The notes under the pieces are model-generated. The model made no database searches. It had not been told where the DNA came from and saw only the letters and a list, made by a program, of their open reading frames with translations. This document shows, piece after piece, positions 23,375-35,900 of a stretch of DNA of 64,000 nucleotides. A program made the position numbers and the translations under genes. The stretch lies in NCBI GenBank assembly GCA_011799875.1, contig CM022298.1:729909111-729973110 (forward strand). The letters run 5' to 3'. This stretch comes from Thinopyrum elongatum (Eukaryota; Streptophyta; Magnoliopsida; Poales; Poaceae). Every line of letters starts with the position of its first letter. The first letter of the stretch is position 1.

Positions 23375-24597
23375 TGATCTACAACATAGATATGCAAATA
23401 CTATTAGGACTAAGTTCATGATAAATTAAGTTCAATTAATCATATTACTTAAGAACTCCCACTTAAATAGACATCCCTCAAGTCATCTAAGTGATACGTG
23501 ATCCAAATCAACTAACCCATGGTCGATCATCACGTGAGATGGTGTAGTCATCAATGGTGAACATCTCTATGTTGATCATATCTACTATATGATTCACGTT
23601 CGATCTTTCGATCTCCAGTGTTCCAAGGCCATGTCTGTACATGCTAGGCTCATCAAGTTTAACCCAAGTATTCCGCATGTGCAAAACTATCTTGCACCCG
23701 TTGTATATGAACGTAGAGTCTATCACACCCGATCATCACGTGGTGTCTCAACACGACGAATTGTAGCAACGGTGCATACTCAGGGAGAACACTTTTACCT
23801 TAAAATTTAGTGAAGGGATCATCTTATAATTCTACCGCCGTACTAAGCAAAATAAGATGCATAAAAAATAAACATCACATGCAATCAAAATATGTGACAT
23901 GATATGGCCATCATCATCTCGTGCTTTTGATCTCCATCTCCAAAGCATCGTCATGATCTTCATCGTCACCGGCTCGACACCTTGATCTCCATCGTTGCGT
24001 CATGGTCGTCTTGCCAACTATTGCTTCTACAACTATCGCTAACGCATAGTGATAAAGTAAAGCAATTACATGGCGTGTGCATATCATACAATAAAGAGAC
24101 AACCATAAGGCTCCTGCCGGTTGCCAGATATCTTACAAAACATGATCATCTCATACAATAACGTATATCATATCATGTCTTGACCATATCACATCACAAC
24201 ATACCCTACAAAAACAAGTTAGACGTCCTCTACTTTGTTGTTGCAAGTTTTAAGTGGCTGCTACGGGTTTCCAGCCAGAACCGTTCTTACCTACGGCAAA
24301 AACCACAACGGTGTTTGGTCAAGTTTGCTGTTTTAACCTTCTTCAAGGACCGGCCGCAGTCAAATTCGATTCAACTAAAGTAGGAGAAACAGACACTCGC
24401 CAGCCACCTTTATGCAAAACTAGTTGCATGTCAGTCGATGGAACCTGTCTCATGTGCGTGGACATGTAAGGTTGGTCCGGGCCGCTTCATCCCACAATAC
24501 CGCCGAATCAAAATAAGACGTTGGTGGTAAGCAGTGTGACTATCACCGCCCACAACTCTTTGTGTTCTACTCGTGCATATCATCTACGCATAGACCT

Positions 24598-24610
24598 GGC
24601 CCGGATGCCA
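24598..24610 (-). promoter_or_regulatory. Degenerate Copia primer-binding site
   Basis: The minus strand reads tggcatccgggcc immediately after the LTR end. It resembles the canonical tggtatcagagcc with transition changes, and the downstream 'aggtctatgcgtagatg' is typical of BARE/WIS elements. Confidence 0.7.
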
Positions 24611-24611
24611 C

Positions 24612-26359
24612 TGTTGGGAAACGTTGCATGGAAAACAAAAAAAATTCTACGCACACGCAATGATCTATCCATGGAGATGCATAGCAACGAGGGGGAGAGT
24701 GTGTCTGCGTACCCTCGTATACCATAAGCGGAAGCGTTTCACAACGCGGTTGATGTAGTCTAACTTCTTCGTGCTTCAACCGATCAAGTACCGAACGTAC
24801 GGCACCTCCGCGTTCTGCACACGTTCGGCTCGGTGATGTCCCTCGCCTTCTTGATCCAGCAAGACGTCGAGGTAGTAGATGAGTTCCATCAGCAAGACGG
24901 CGTGGTGACGGTGATGGTGAAGTGATCTCCGCAGGGCTTCGCCTAAGCACTACGAAAATATGACCGGGGGTGTAAATGGTGGAGGGGGGCGCCGCACACG
25001 GCCAGGCAATTGTCTGGGATGTGCTAGGCGCCCCCCTCCTCATATATATAGGTGGGAGAGAGAAAGGAAGCTGCCAGGTGGCGCCCCAAGTAGGCCGAAT
25101 CCTACTTGGGGTCCTCCCAAGTGGTGCCCCCCTGCCATATTTATCCGAGGGGAAGGAAAGAGGGGGGGAGGGAAGGAAGGGGGAATCCTATTCCACTCTT
25201 TCCTTTCCCTTCCCCTCTTTCCTTCTCCTCTTTCCCTTCCCCTCTTTCCTTCTCCTCCTAGGCCGGCCCATATGGGGGGGGGGGGGCGCACCAGCCCCTT
25301 GTGGCTGGTGCGTTTCCCCTCTTGGCCCATATCTTTTGCCGGGGGTGCCCGGAACCCCTTCCGGTGACCCAATAAGTACCCGGTGACCCCCGAAACACTT
25401 TCGGTGTCCGAATACCATCGTCCTATATATCAATCTTTACCTCTCGACCATTTTGAGACTCCTCGTCATGTCCGTGATCTCATCCGGGACTCCGAACAAC
25501 ATTCGGTCACCAAATCACATAACTCATATAATACTATATCATCATCGAATGTTAAGCGTGCGGACCCTACGGGTTCGAGAACTATGTAGACATGACCGAG
25601 ACACCTCTCCGGTCAATAACCAATAGCGGAACTTGGATGTCCATATTGGCTCCTACATATTCTACGAAGATCTTTATCGGCCGAACCGTTATGACAACAT
25701 ACGTAATTCCCTTTGTCCATCGGTATGTTACTTGCCCGAGATTCGATCGTCGGTATCTTCATACCTAGTTCAATCTCATTACCGGCAAGTCTCTTTACTC
25801 GTTCCATAATACATCACCTCGTGACTAACTCATTAGTCGTTTGCTTGCAAGCTTATGATGTGTATTACCGAGAGGGCCCAGAGATACCTATCTATGCCAA
25901 CTCAACAAATACCTTTGGAGATACCTGTAGAGCATCTTTATAATCACCCAGTTACGTTGTGATGTTTGATAGCACACAAGGCATTCCTCCGGTATCCGGG
26001 AGTTGCATAATCTCATAGTCGAAGGAATATGTATTTGACATGAAGAAAGCAATATCAATAAAACTGAACGATCATTATGCTAAGCTAACGGATGGGTCTT
26101 GTCCATCACATCATTCTCCTAATGATGTGATCCCGTTATCAAATGACAACTCATGTCCATGGTTAGGAAACCATAACCATCTTTGATCAACGAGCTAGTC
26201 AAGTAGAGGCTCACTAGGGACACGGTGTTTGTTTATGTATTCACACATGTATTTAGGTTTCCGATCAATACAATTCTAGCCTGAATAATAAACCTTTATC
26301 ATGAATAAGGAAATATAAAATAACAACTTTATTATTGCCTCTAGGGCATATTTCCTTCA
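24612..26359 (-). mobile_element. Copia LTR (Angela/WIS/BARE type), 5' LTR
   Basis: 1748 bp with plus-strand start tgttgggaaacgttgcatgg and end gggcatatttccttca, i.e. a minus-strand LTR from tgaaggaaatatgcccta to the classic cgtttcccaaca end. A TATA (tatatatgagg on the minus strand, about 25036-25049) lies upstream of the purine-rich stretch. It adjoins the primer site and gag on its left, so it is the 5' LTR. The 3' half of the element is missing. ORFs inside are artefacts. Confidence 0.9.
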
Positions 26360-28569
26360 CTTCTTCCTCGGAGGGAGAACCTTCCCGTCAGCATTGTCGT
26401 GTTTCCTTTGTTCCGGAAGACGTGGTCCACATCATCAGTTCCGATTCCGAGACAGGATCAGATGACGAGGAGTCTTCGGTCGGCAAGTGTCCTTGCCACC
26501 CGCACTACTAGAGTGGATGCTTGGGTTTCAGCATGTGTATGCATCGTAGCGTCTTTGCATATGTCAACTGCCGTATGAGCAGTACCCGCCATGATAACCC
26601 CCTATTAGTTTGCCATGTATGATGTTGGAATGCCTTGTATAATTATGTTGATTTACTCGCTTTTCGTTGATTTTGCTTCCTTGGTGTTATTCTGCCGTAT
26701 TTCCCTTATGGATGTTGCTCATCAATTCGATGCTTTGCAATGGGAACAGATATAGGATGAAGAGGTGTAGCAATCAAGGCGGCGATGGAACTCCGGTCCG
26801 TCGATCCGCCAGATAGGCAGGACAATCACCAGAAGATTTGCCACCTCCACCACCACAACCACCGAACACTGATCAGATCATGAGGATGTTTGAAGAGAAA
26901 AGAAATCAGGATTTGATGGAATTTCTGCCCCTGAGGATCAGACTTTCTCAGCAGAGCTTCCAGGCAAGCAAACCCCCTTGATCATTCCAGATATCGCCTA
27001 TTCTTTCTCTCTACTTCTTGCACTAGGTATTGGTTAAGATATGTTGTTTCGGTAGATCCTATACAGATGCATAGCCTGATTTTGTTCCTCTTACTGATAC
27101 TTACCTGTTATCCTATCATGCTTAGTTTAGCTATGCTGGAGTCCCATCAGTGGCCCTACACCCTTGTCCGTTTGCCATGCTATACTATCGGGCTGTGATC
27201 CCTCTGGGCGAGGATCACGGATATACTTTATACTGTTACACTATACATGTTTATGTTAAAGTCGGGTCGGCTCGGAGAGCACCCGCGAGTGATTCACTGT
27301 GGCGGAATGACAGGGCAGGTGGAGACCATCTAGGAGAGAGGTGGGCCTGGACCATGGTCGTTGTCCGCGGATACTTAACAATAATACGCTAACGAGTTCT
27401 GGGTATTTGATCTGAGATTGCCACTGGCATATACGCACTAACCGCCACGCGGGATAATGGTTATGGGGCCCTCGGCGTCATCAGCTCCTCCCGAAAGCTC
27501 TGTCAGATATCACAGTTCAGAGATGCGGGTTGATTGTTGGGGAGAGCGGATACCGCCTGCTGCGTTGTCAGAGGTGGGCTTGGTCCCTGGCCAGCCATGT
27601 AACGTGCTGGAGTGTTTAGGGGTGAGCGGCCGAACAACCCTTTCGTGCTTAGGATGTAGACCGGCGGGTGACCTCTCTGGAGAGCCGAGGTAGGACTTCG
27701 GCGTGTCGATCATCTGAGGCCAGGTAGACCCGCGGAAAAGTGTGTCCGGCCATAGGGTAATCAAGCGTGTCGGGTAATGTGGTGCACCCCTGTAGAAAAG
27801 TTAAACTATTCGAATAGCCGCATCCCCGGTAACAGGACGATTTGGAAATGTATCCCGAGCTTTACAATTTAAACTGGATACTTGTTAAAAGACACCAAGA
27901 TAATAGATAGGAATACTCGGCGATCGTTTTCTCGCAGGGAGTCGAGGGAGGATCTCTGGGTATGTTGCTGCTACATGTAGGTACGTACAAGTTGGTATTA
28001 TACTAGCTCCTCTCTTCTATTGCTGCAAGATGCTGGTAGTCTTCGTTAAGTTGAGTTTCTTCGCCTTATTCTGACATTTCTGCAGTCTAGTCAAAAGATA
28101 TAGCCCCATTCCTTTGATACCGATGCATATGTAGTATAGATCTGATGTAAGTCTTGCGAGTACTTTGAATGAGTACTCACTGTTGCTTTGCTATTCTTTT
28201 TCTACAACCCGGTTGCTGCATTCAGATGGTAGCATCGCGGAGGCAGGTGATCCTGAGCATGAGTACTACGTGGAGATCGACGCCGACGAGTAGTTCGGAG
28301 GTCTCAGGCAGGAGACCTACGCCTTTTCAGTCTAGTGTCGTTGTTATGCTCAGCCTTCTGGCAAAACTTATTTAATTTGTCTATACCCAGACTTACCTTG
28401 CTATCTGTACTGATGTATTATGGGTCCTCGTGACCCCGGTTTATAATATAAAGATTTATGTTTAATTTGTGCCATAGAGTTGTGTTGTAATATTAACGTG
28501 GAGTCATCGTTCGTGATCATGCATGCTGCGTGTATGATTAGTGCACGATTATGAACGGGGGCGTCACAT
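26360..28569 (+). mobile_element. Outer Gypsy element, 3' portion and LTR end
   Basis: From about 27700 onward it is related in reverse complement to the start of the tandem units at 4082 (gagtac...gagtactca around 28157; gtgtccggcc near 27740; gtgtatgattagtgcacga at 28530). It ends gggggcgtcaca at 28569. The part at 26360-26960 has short open stretches (Pro-rich, then Met-Arg-Met-Phe-Glu-Glu-Lys-Arg) that look like a gag remnant, but no intact frame. Confidence 0.55.
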
Positions 28570-28646
28570 AGCCCAAGGCCCATAGCGACCAGACCCAGTT
28601 CTCTGTAGAAGGCGTACCTGACAGTGCTGCACTGGTGCAGAACCCA

Positions 28647-28900
28647 TTACTTCCTCCTCCGGCGATGTGAGGCGGTGGGATGGCGATCTGACGAAGCCAA
28701 GTGGTCTGTCCCCGGCGGCGGCTGGGTCGTATCTGTACTACGATGGCTTTTTGGACCCGATTGCGTTTCCAGTACTCACCCTGGGGTACTTCTTGCAAAA
28801 TTTAGGGACCGGGTTGTAATTTCGTTTCTTTCGAGTCCTCTGTTGAGGTTTGTACTACCACTGTTCTGTTTTATATAATAAACCTCTGGGTCATTGGGGA
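28647..28900 (+). mobile_element. Probable LINE 3' end remnant
   Basis: Reads like a plant LINE 3' UTR, ending 'gttttatataataaacctc', with no coding capacity. No clear poly(A) tail or flanking repeat, so assignment is tentative. Confidence 0.3.
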
Positions 28901-28904
28901 CCAA

Positions 28905-29400
28905 GGTTCAAAATTTCGTCGAAATTTTCTGAAACTTCGACAATTTCAAGGGTGGGCGAAATTTTTGCCTTTCGTAAAAAAAAATCGATTGGTTTGAATT
29001 TCTATGTAAAAAAGAACATGGATCGGTAATTATTAACATGGTTCTAATACCGCAGTGGTAGGACAGTTTTCTTTTGATATGTAGGTCTAGGGTTCGAATC
29101 ATGTGGCACTAACATTTTGATTATTTTTGCACCGAATATATATTTTTGGCAAAAACATGAAGTTGCCAAGATTCGAACCTAGGCCAGCTGTTTGCTGAGC
29201 AACGGACTAACCCGTCGGGTTAGATATGCTATTGCGTTCATTATGTGCTACATTGTACTTTATCTGGCTGTTAAATTTAAGATTATTCGAATTCAAACAA
29301 AAAATTTGTTATTTTGTCCGAAACAATTTTTGAAATTTCAGAAATTTCGTCCATTTCGAGGGTGAGCGAAATTTTTGCCATTTCAAAATCGTAAATCTTG
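28905..29400. repeat. Repeat pair with tRNA-like segments in opposite orientation
   Basis: Near-identical segments containing 'gggcgaaatttttgcc' lie at about 28950-28972 and 29362-29385. Between them are a plus-strand stretch with agtggtagga and B-box-like gggttcgaatc (29052-29099) and a minus-strand stretch with ggttcgaatc (about 29170-29180) preceded by ttgctcagcaaacagctgg. Neither folds as a full tRNA by eye. This may be a SINE- or MITE-derived composite. Confidence 0.4.
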
Positions 29401-29567
29401 TTGGGGACCCGTCTGGTGTTCAAATTTTTTTTTGTATGGAAATGGAGGAGGGAGGGAGGGGGTGGTTTTGTATGGAAAAGATAGTGGGAAGAAGAAGAAT
29501 AAAAGTGATCTAGCATTAAAAAAAATCGACAATGTAGCATGATATACATGACGATCTTAAAGTTATA

Positions 29568-29779
29568 CTCCCTCCGGTCATTTTTACTCCGCACATAAGA
29601 TTTGTCTGAAGTCAAACTTCGTAAAGTTTGACCATATCATTATATGTGATAAATTTAATTTTCATATTGTATAACTTTAGTATTGTAGATATTGATATTT
29701 TTTTGTAAAGTTGGTCAAACTCTATGCAGTTTGACTTCAGACAAATCTTACATCACGGGTAAAAATGAGCGGAGGGAGT
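29568..29779. mobile_element. Stowaway-type MITE in the RPB1 upstream region
   Basis: 212 bp with terminal inverted repeats ctccctccggtcatttttac and its complement at the right end, preceded by TA. The right flank is TT rather than TA. It lies about 190 bp upstream of the RPB1 start codon. A further inner inverted pair (acagacaaatctta / taagatttgtct) extends the fold. Confidence 0.9.
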
Positions 29780-29825
29780 TGGTTAGACACGATCCGTGTT
29801 CACCCACTAGAAACGCAATCACGCT

Positions 29826-29868
29826 TGGGCCCACGATAGCCCGTCCGGCGCAGGATAGGTCTATAAAT
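29826..29868 (+). promoter_or_regulatory. RPB1 core promoter
   Basis: A palindromic tgggccca (29826-29833), a site-II-type element common in plant housekeeping promoters, is followed by ctataaatta (29861-29870) about 100 bp before the ATG. A transcription start near 29890-29900 is inferred from the spacing. Confidence 0.6.
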
Positions 29869-29966
29869 TAAGCCCCACCCCCACGCTCTTGCTCAGACGC
29901 ACCCTGTCCTCGGCCGATTCACTTTCCCCTCGCGGCGGTTGGAGAGGAGGCGGTTGGAGAGCGACG

Positions 29967-32900
29967 ATGGACGCGCGGTTCACGCACTCGCCGGCCGAGG
30001 CGGCCAAGGTGCAGCTCGTGCAGTTCGGCATCCTCAGCCCCGATGAGATCGTAATCCCCCGACCCCCACCGCCGCCTCTGTTTTGTCGTTCCTGTTGTCT
30101 CCCTGTTCTCCCTCCCTTCCCAACCCTCTGGATGGTTGTAGATTCAGTTTGTGGTGTTTGGGTACCCATTTTGATCCATCTGACAAGCAGTACTAAGTGT
30201 TTTTTTTTTTTTTTGAGAAAGAACCCCGTGTTCCATTCAAACGATATACACGCAGCACACGCCTGGAGACTTCCAGCACAGCTGTCCTGGCACATTTGCA
30301 CAGAAGACCCTAGAAAAAAGAAAATAACAAGGACGCCCTTCTGGGTCCCTGAGTGCAAAAAAGCATCGTCTTCAACCTCTGCCTCAATCTCGCCATGCTC
30401 CACCTTCTCTTCTCCATAGCAGCCACACAAGGGCAATAGACGCGACGCATCCACCAGCCTGCAAGAGCCGTCGCCACCATGGGTTTTGAATACCGCATAT
30501 GTGCCCGTCCCGGAGGACGGGATCTAAAGATCCGGTTCCGCAACATCGGCCGGGAAGCCTTCCCGGGCAGCACGGCTCGACGTCGAGGAAGAAGATGCTG
30601 CATCGACAGCCAGGAGCAGCAGCAAAAGACTCCTGTACACGAACGCTCCAAAGCCAAACCCGAGCTCCCCAACCTCGCTGGCCTTCCACCGTCGACGGAG
30701 AGCTCGCCGGCAGCACGAGGAAGAGCCCCGAGGGATCCCTTATTCTACCCCACGGCGGCACCATCCTCGCCTGGACGCCGCCGGTAGAGACCCTACACCT
30801 AACACCTAACAGCCTACAACCTCCCTCCGCCCAGAGATCCGTGCTCCCCCCAGCCTCCCGGCGCCGAAACGGCCGCCTATGGCGGAGGGGAGCAGCGGAG
30901 GAGCACACCTCTCGCTTCTCCCCTTTTCTACTGTAGCACTCTGGAGAGATCGTAATCCCCCCGTCCCCCACCCCCACCGCCTCCTCTGTTTCGTCGTTCC
31001 TCTTCTCTCTCTGCTCTGTTCCCGGCCCTGGATGGCTTTGTGTTGTTTGGGTACCGATTTTGATCCATCTGACAAATACAAGTTGCACCTGACGCACTTG
31101 GGGAACCTTAAGTTTGAGCAGAGCATAATACTAGGTCGTAACTTGTCAAGTAGTATCTGCTTCGGTTTGAGTTACAGGTTATACTCCGTGTAATAATACT
31201 ATTGATATTTGGTCAAGTTGATCTTCGTTGTTGTATTACAAGTATTTACATCAAAAGTTTTCACAACCGATCCAACAAGTTGCTAATCAATGTTCTTATG
31301 ACCTGTGAGGTATTTGGGTTCATTCTGAGCTTGGCGCTCTGCATAGTTTTGTTTTGTGTGTTATTATTATTACACATGATTTTACAGTATGCTTTTTATT
31401 GGGTCATGTTCAACACAAGTTCTCTTGAATAAAAGTCTACACATCTGGTTGCTGGTCTTATACTTACATCTAATTAGATGGATTTGACAGTATCCGTTGA
31501 CCGTTTTTGTAATGATGGCGGGTCGATATGGAGTGCCTGAAGAAATGTGTAGCATTTTAGGATCGAATCTGATAGATTTTGTGTTGCTCTGTTTCTTTCT
31601 AGAGACAAATGTCGGTGGCAGTGATCGAGCACGCAGAGACTATGGAGAGGGGCAAGGCGAAGCCTGGGGGTCTGAGCGACCCTCGTTTGGGCACGATTGA
31701 CCGCAAGGTCAAGTGCGATACATGTATGGCTGGGATGGCCGAGTGCCCGGGCCACTTTGGCCACCTCGAGCTGGCCAAGCCAATGTTCCACATCGGCTTC
31801 ATCAAGACTCTGCTCTCCGTAATGCGCTGCGTGTGCTTCAACTGTTCCAAGATCCTCGCCGATGAGGTACTACATGATCCCTCTGTTGGTCTTGTTTCCT
31901 TCTTAAGACCTGTGCATTTTGCCAGGATGTTCAGGTTGGTGCATATCTAGTTAAACTGAAAGAATGGAGTCCCTGATGTGCCAGACAAGATAAACTGAAA
32001 TCATAACAATCTTAGTTCTCACCATTCACTATGTTTATGTTTGTCCAATTTTGCACCTCTTCTCACTCAACATGGTAAATTTGAATTTTATAGAATCATT
32101 TGGGTTAGGTGTGATGAACGAACCTGTATGCGCAATTGCTTTAGATTTCTTGCATCTTCGTTATGGACCTGGAGCTCAAACATTCTAGGCCAAGATTTTT
32201 TTTTTTTTTTTTTGTGAAATTTCGGTCTCTTTGATACAGCCTGCCATTGGTATAACTGCATCAGACAAAAGAACAATGCATTGATGATGTGTCCCCCTAG
32301 CAGTTCCTATTTCATTAATTATTGTCTTTGCTAAAATAATCAGCACCATGGAGCCTAATTACAAACAACTTTAAGAGTTCCCCGCAATTTTTTTTAAGAG
32401 TTTTCTCGTAAATTCTGAAAAAGGTTGTTCTTGCTTTGATGTTAGCTACTACTACATTGTCATAGTGTGGACCATTTATGGTTGTGCGCCTTGATCTTGG
32501 CGTGTTATTTATCAGTGATACGGTACCTTGTGCAGGAGGATACCAAGTTCAAGCAGGCTCTGAGAATCAGGAACCCAAAAAATAGATTAAGAAGAATATA
32601 TGATGCTTGCAAGAGCAAAAAGGTTTGCTCTGGGGGTGATGATCTTGAGGTTCAGGATCAGCAGGACACTGATGAGCCAGTGAAGAAAAGAGGTGGTTGT
32701 GGTGCTCAGCAGCCAATTATCACAGTTGATGGTATGAAGATGGTTGCAGAGTTTAAAGCAACAAAGAAGAAAAATGATGATGAAGATCAACTCCCTGAAC
32801 CAGTGGAGCGGAAGCAAATTCTCTCTGCCGAGAGGGTATTTACGTTAGCTTTACTCAATTCAATAGGTTCACATGGCTCACATCATGGTTTGTTGGGGGC

Positions 32901-35900
32901 AGGTCCTTAATGTTCTCAAGCGTATAAGTGATGAGGACTGTCTTTTATTGGGCCTGAACCCTGAATATGCTCGTCCTGATTGGATGATACTGCAAGTCCT
33001 TCCAATTCCTCCACCGCCCATGAGGCCATCTGTCATGATGGATGCTTCCTCTAGAAGTGAGGTTAGCCCAGTACTACTATAATTATTACGAATCCAGTGG
33101 TTGGTTGACAGGGCACTGTTTCACTCACTGTTTATTATCTTGCCGTTTCTTCTGTTTCTACAGGATGATTTGACTCATCAATTAGCGATGATAATTCGAC
33201 ATAATGAGAATTTGAGGAGGCAAGAGAGAAATGGAGCCCCAGCTCACATTATAACAGAGTTTGCTCAGCTGTTGCAGTTTCACATTGCAACGTACTTCGA
33301 TAATGATCTTCCTGGACAACCAAGGGTGAGTAGTCCATAAGTGCGCTTTCAGTATCCATCACTAGTGCTAAATTGTCCTGATCCTTTTTTGTCGAAAATA
33401 TTCAGGCCACTCAGCGTTCTGGAAGGCCTATTAAGTCAATTTGCAGCAGGCTGAAATCAAAAGAAGGTCGGATTAGAGGAAACTTAATGGGGAAGCGTGT
33501 TGATTTCTCAGCTCGTACCGTCATCACACCAGACCCGAATATCAACATTGATCAATTGGGGGTGCCATGGAGTATTGCTATGAACCTGACATACCCAGAA
33601 ACTGTCACTCTGTATAACATCGAGAGGTAAATTAATTAGCTGTTATTAAGGCATTTTATGTAATCATTCATTTGCATTGGTATTTGATAAGCTATGTCTA
33701 AATCTTATTATACCAGGTTGAAAGAACTAGTAGAATATGGTCCTCACCCTCCCCTAGGGAAGACAGGTGCGAAGTACATTATCAGGGAAGATGGTCAGAG
33801 GCTGGATCTTCGCTACGTGAAGAAAAGTAGTGACCAGCATTTGGAGCTTGGTTACAAGGTTAGTACTGACATCGTTGCAGCATCTACTGTTTTAATGGTG
33901 ACATCACAAAAATTGCCTTTTGTTTTAGCTCACCCAATTTACGCTTGACTTCTCAGGTGGAAAGGCACCTCAACGATGGAGATTTTGTTCTTTTCAACCG
34001 GCAACCCAGTCTTCACAAAATGTCTATCATGGGGCATCGCATTAAAATTATGCCCTACTCAACTTTCCGCCTGAACTTGTCTGTCACTTCACCATACAAT
34101 GCGGATTTTGATGGGGATGAAATGAATATGCATGTTCCTCAGTCATTTGAGACCCGAGCTGAAGTTTCAGAATTGATGATGGTACCAAAATGTATTGTGT
34201 CACCTCAAGCGAATAGACCTGTTATGGGCATTGTCCAGGACTCACTTCTTGGGTGTCGAAAAATGACCAAAAGGGATACTCTCATTGAAAAGGTTAACAA
34301 TACTCTCCTTAAAACACCTTCAATAGTACCTTCTGTGTAGTTTTATAGCTTACTGTTCTGAAATTTCTCCCAGGATGTATTTATGAACATCTTAATGTGG
34401 TGGGAAGATTTTGATGGGAAGGTCCCTGCCCCTGCCATTTTGAAACCAAGGCCGATTTGGACTGGCAAACAAGTTTTCAACTTGATTATCCCCAAGTTAA
34501 TCAATTTAATTAGGTTTTCAGCCTGGCATGCTGAAACAGAAAGTGGATTACTTACTGCTGGTGATACTGTGGTCCGGATAGAAAAGGGTGAGCTTCTGTC
34601 TGGTACACTTTGCAAGAAAACACTTGGGGCATCAAGTGGAAGTCTTATTCATGTTATTTGGTAAGTTATAAAGTTGCATTGCAGTTTTTAGTACACATGT
34701 TCTCCTCTGCTAAATTATTTTGGTTTTTACTGTTTGCAGGGAAGAGGTGGGACCAGATGCTGCGCGGAAATTCTTGGGTCATACACAGTGGCTGGTCAAC
34801 TACTGGCTTCTGCAAAATGGTTTCAGTATTGGAATCGGGGATACAATTGCAGATGCAGGTACTATGGAAAAGATTAATGAGACAATCTCAAAAGCTAAGA
34901 ATGAAGTGAAGGGGCTTATTAAGAAAGCGCAAGACAAGGAGTTGGAACCTGAGCCAGGACGCACAATGATGGAATCATTTGAAAATAGAGTAAATCAGGT
35001 ATTGCGAATGTCCTTGTTTGGTTCTTTCATGTGGGAAGGAGTAAGCCATCACTTTTTTAGTAGACTTGTTTTGACATATCCGTTTTCCATCCTAGGTTCT
35101 AAACAAGGCTCGTGATGATGCTGGGAGTAGTGCTCAGAAGAGTTTGTCCCAGAGCAACAATTTGAAAGCTATGGTCACTGCAGGCTCAAAGGGCAGTTTC
35201 ATTAATATTTCGCAAATGACTGCTTGTGTCGGACAGCAAAATGTTGAGGGCAAGCGGATTCCATATGGTTTTGTTGATCGTACATTACCCCACTTCACGA
35301 AAAATGACTTGGGCCCCGAAAGTCGTGGATTTGTGGAGAACTCTTACCTTCGAGGCCTGACACCACAGGAATTTTTCTTCCATGCTATGGGTGGTAGAGA
35401 AGGTTTGATTGATACTGCCGTGAAAACTTCTGAGACTGGATATATTCAGCGGAGGCTCGTGAAGGCTATGGAGGACATCATGGTGAAATATGATGGTACC
35501 GTGAGAAACTCCCTTGGCGATGTCATTCAATTCTTGTATGGAGAAGATGGCATGGATGCTGTTTGGATTGAATCACAGAAATTGGACTCCCTGAAGATGA
35601 AAAAGGCTGAGTTTGATAATGTATTTCGTTATGAACTGGATGATGAGAACTGGAGGCCTACCTACATGTTGCCTGACCACGTTGAGGATTTGAAGACCAT
35701 TCGTGAATTCAGAAATGTGTTTGAGGCAGAGCTTCAGAAATTGGAAGCTGACAGATTACAGCTTGGGACTGAAATTACCACAACTGGCGAGGGTACATGG
35801 CCTATGCCTGTCAACCTCAAGCGGCTTATCTGGAATGCTCAGAAGACTTTCAAAATCGATTTAAGAAGACCTTCTGACATGCACCCAATGGAAATTGTGG

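Larger units (their letters stand above)
18323..28569 (+). mobile_element. Gypsy LTR element with nested insertions
   Basis: The left end is tgtaacacctctg, homologous to the LTR start of the solo LTR (read on the minus strand from 13380). The right end is gggggcgtcaca, homologous to the opposite end of that LTR. Flanking pentanucleotides are tagca (18318-18322) and tagcc (28570-28574). The interior is broken by a second Gypsy-like LTR (from 18980) and a truncated Copia (to 26359). It could be a degenerate full element or one LTR enlarged by nesting; no pol domain was recognised. Confidence 0.6.

Noticed and set aside
24960..25433. Overlapping ORFs of 80-136 codons
   Set aside because: They lie inside the Copia LTR, are purine/pyrimidine-run rich and appear on both strands.
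29052..29180. tRNA genes
   Set aside because: Only B-box-like motifs are visible; no acceptor stem or complete cloverleaf could be built.
29889..30419. 176-codon ORF starting near the RPB1 leader
   Set aside because: It reads through exon 1 in the wrong frame and into the intron-1 insertion.
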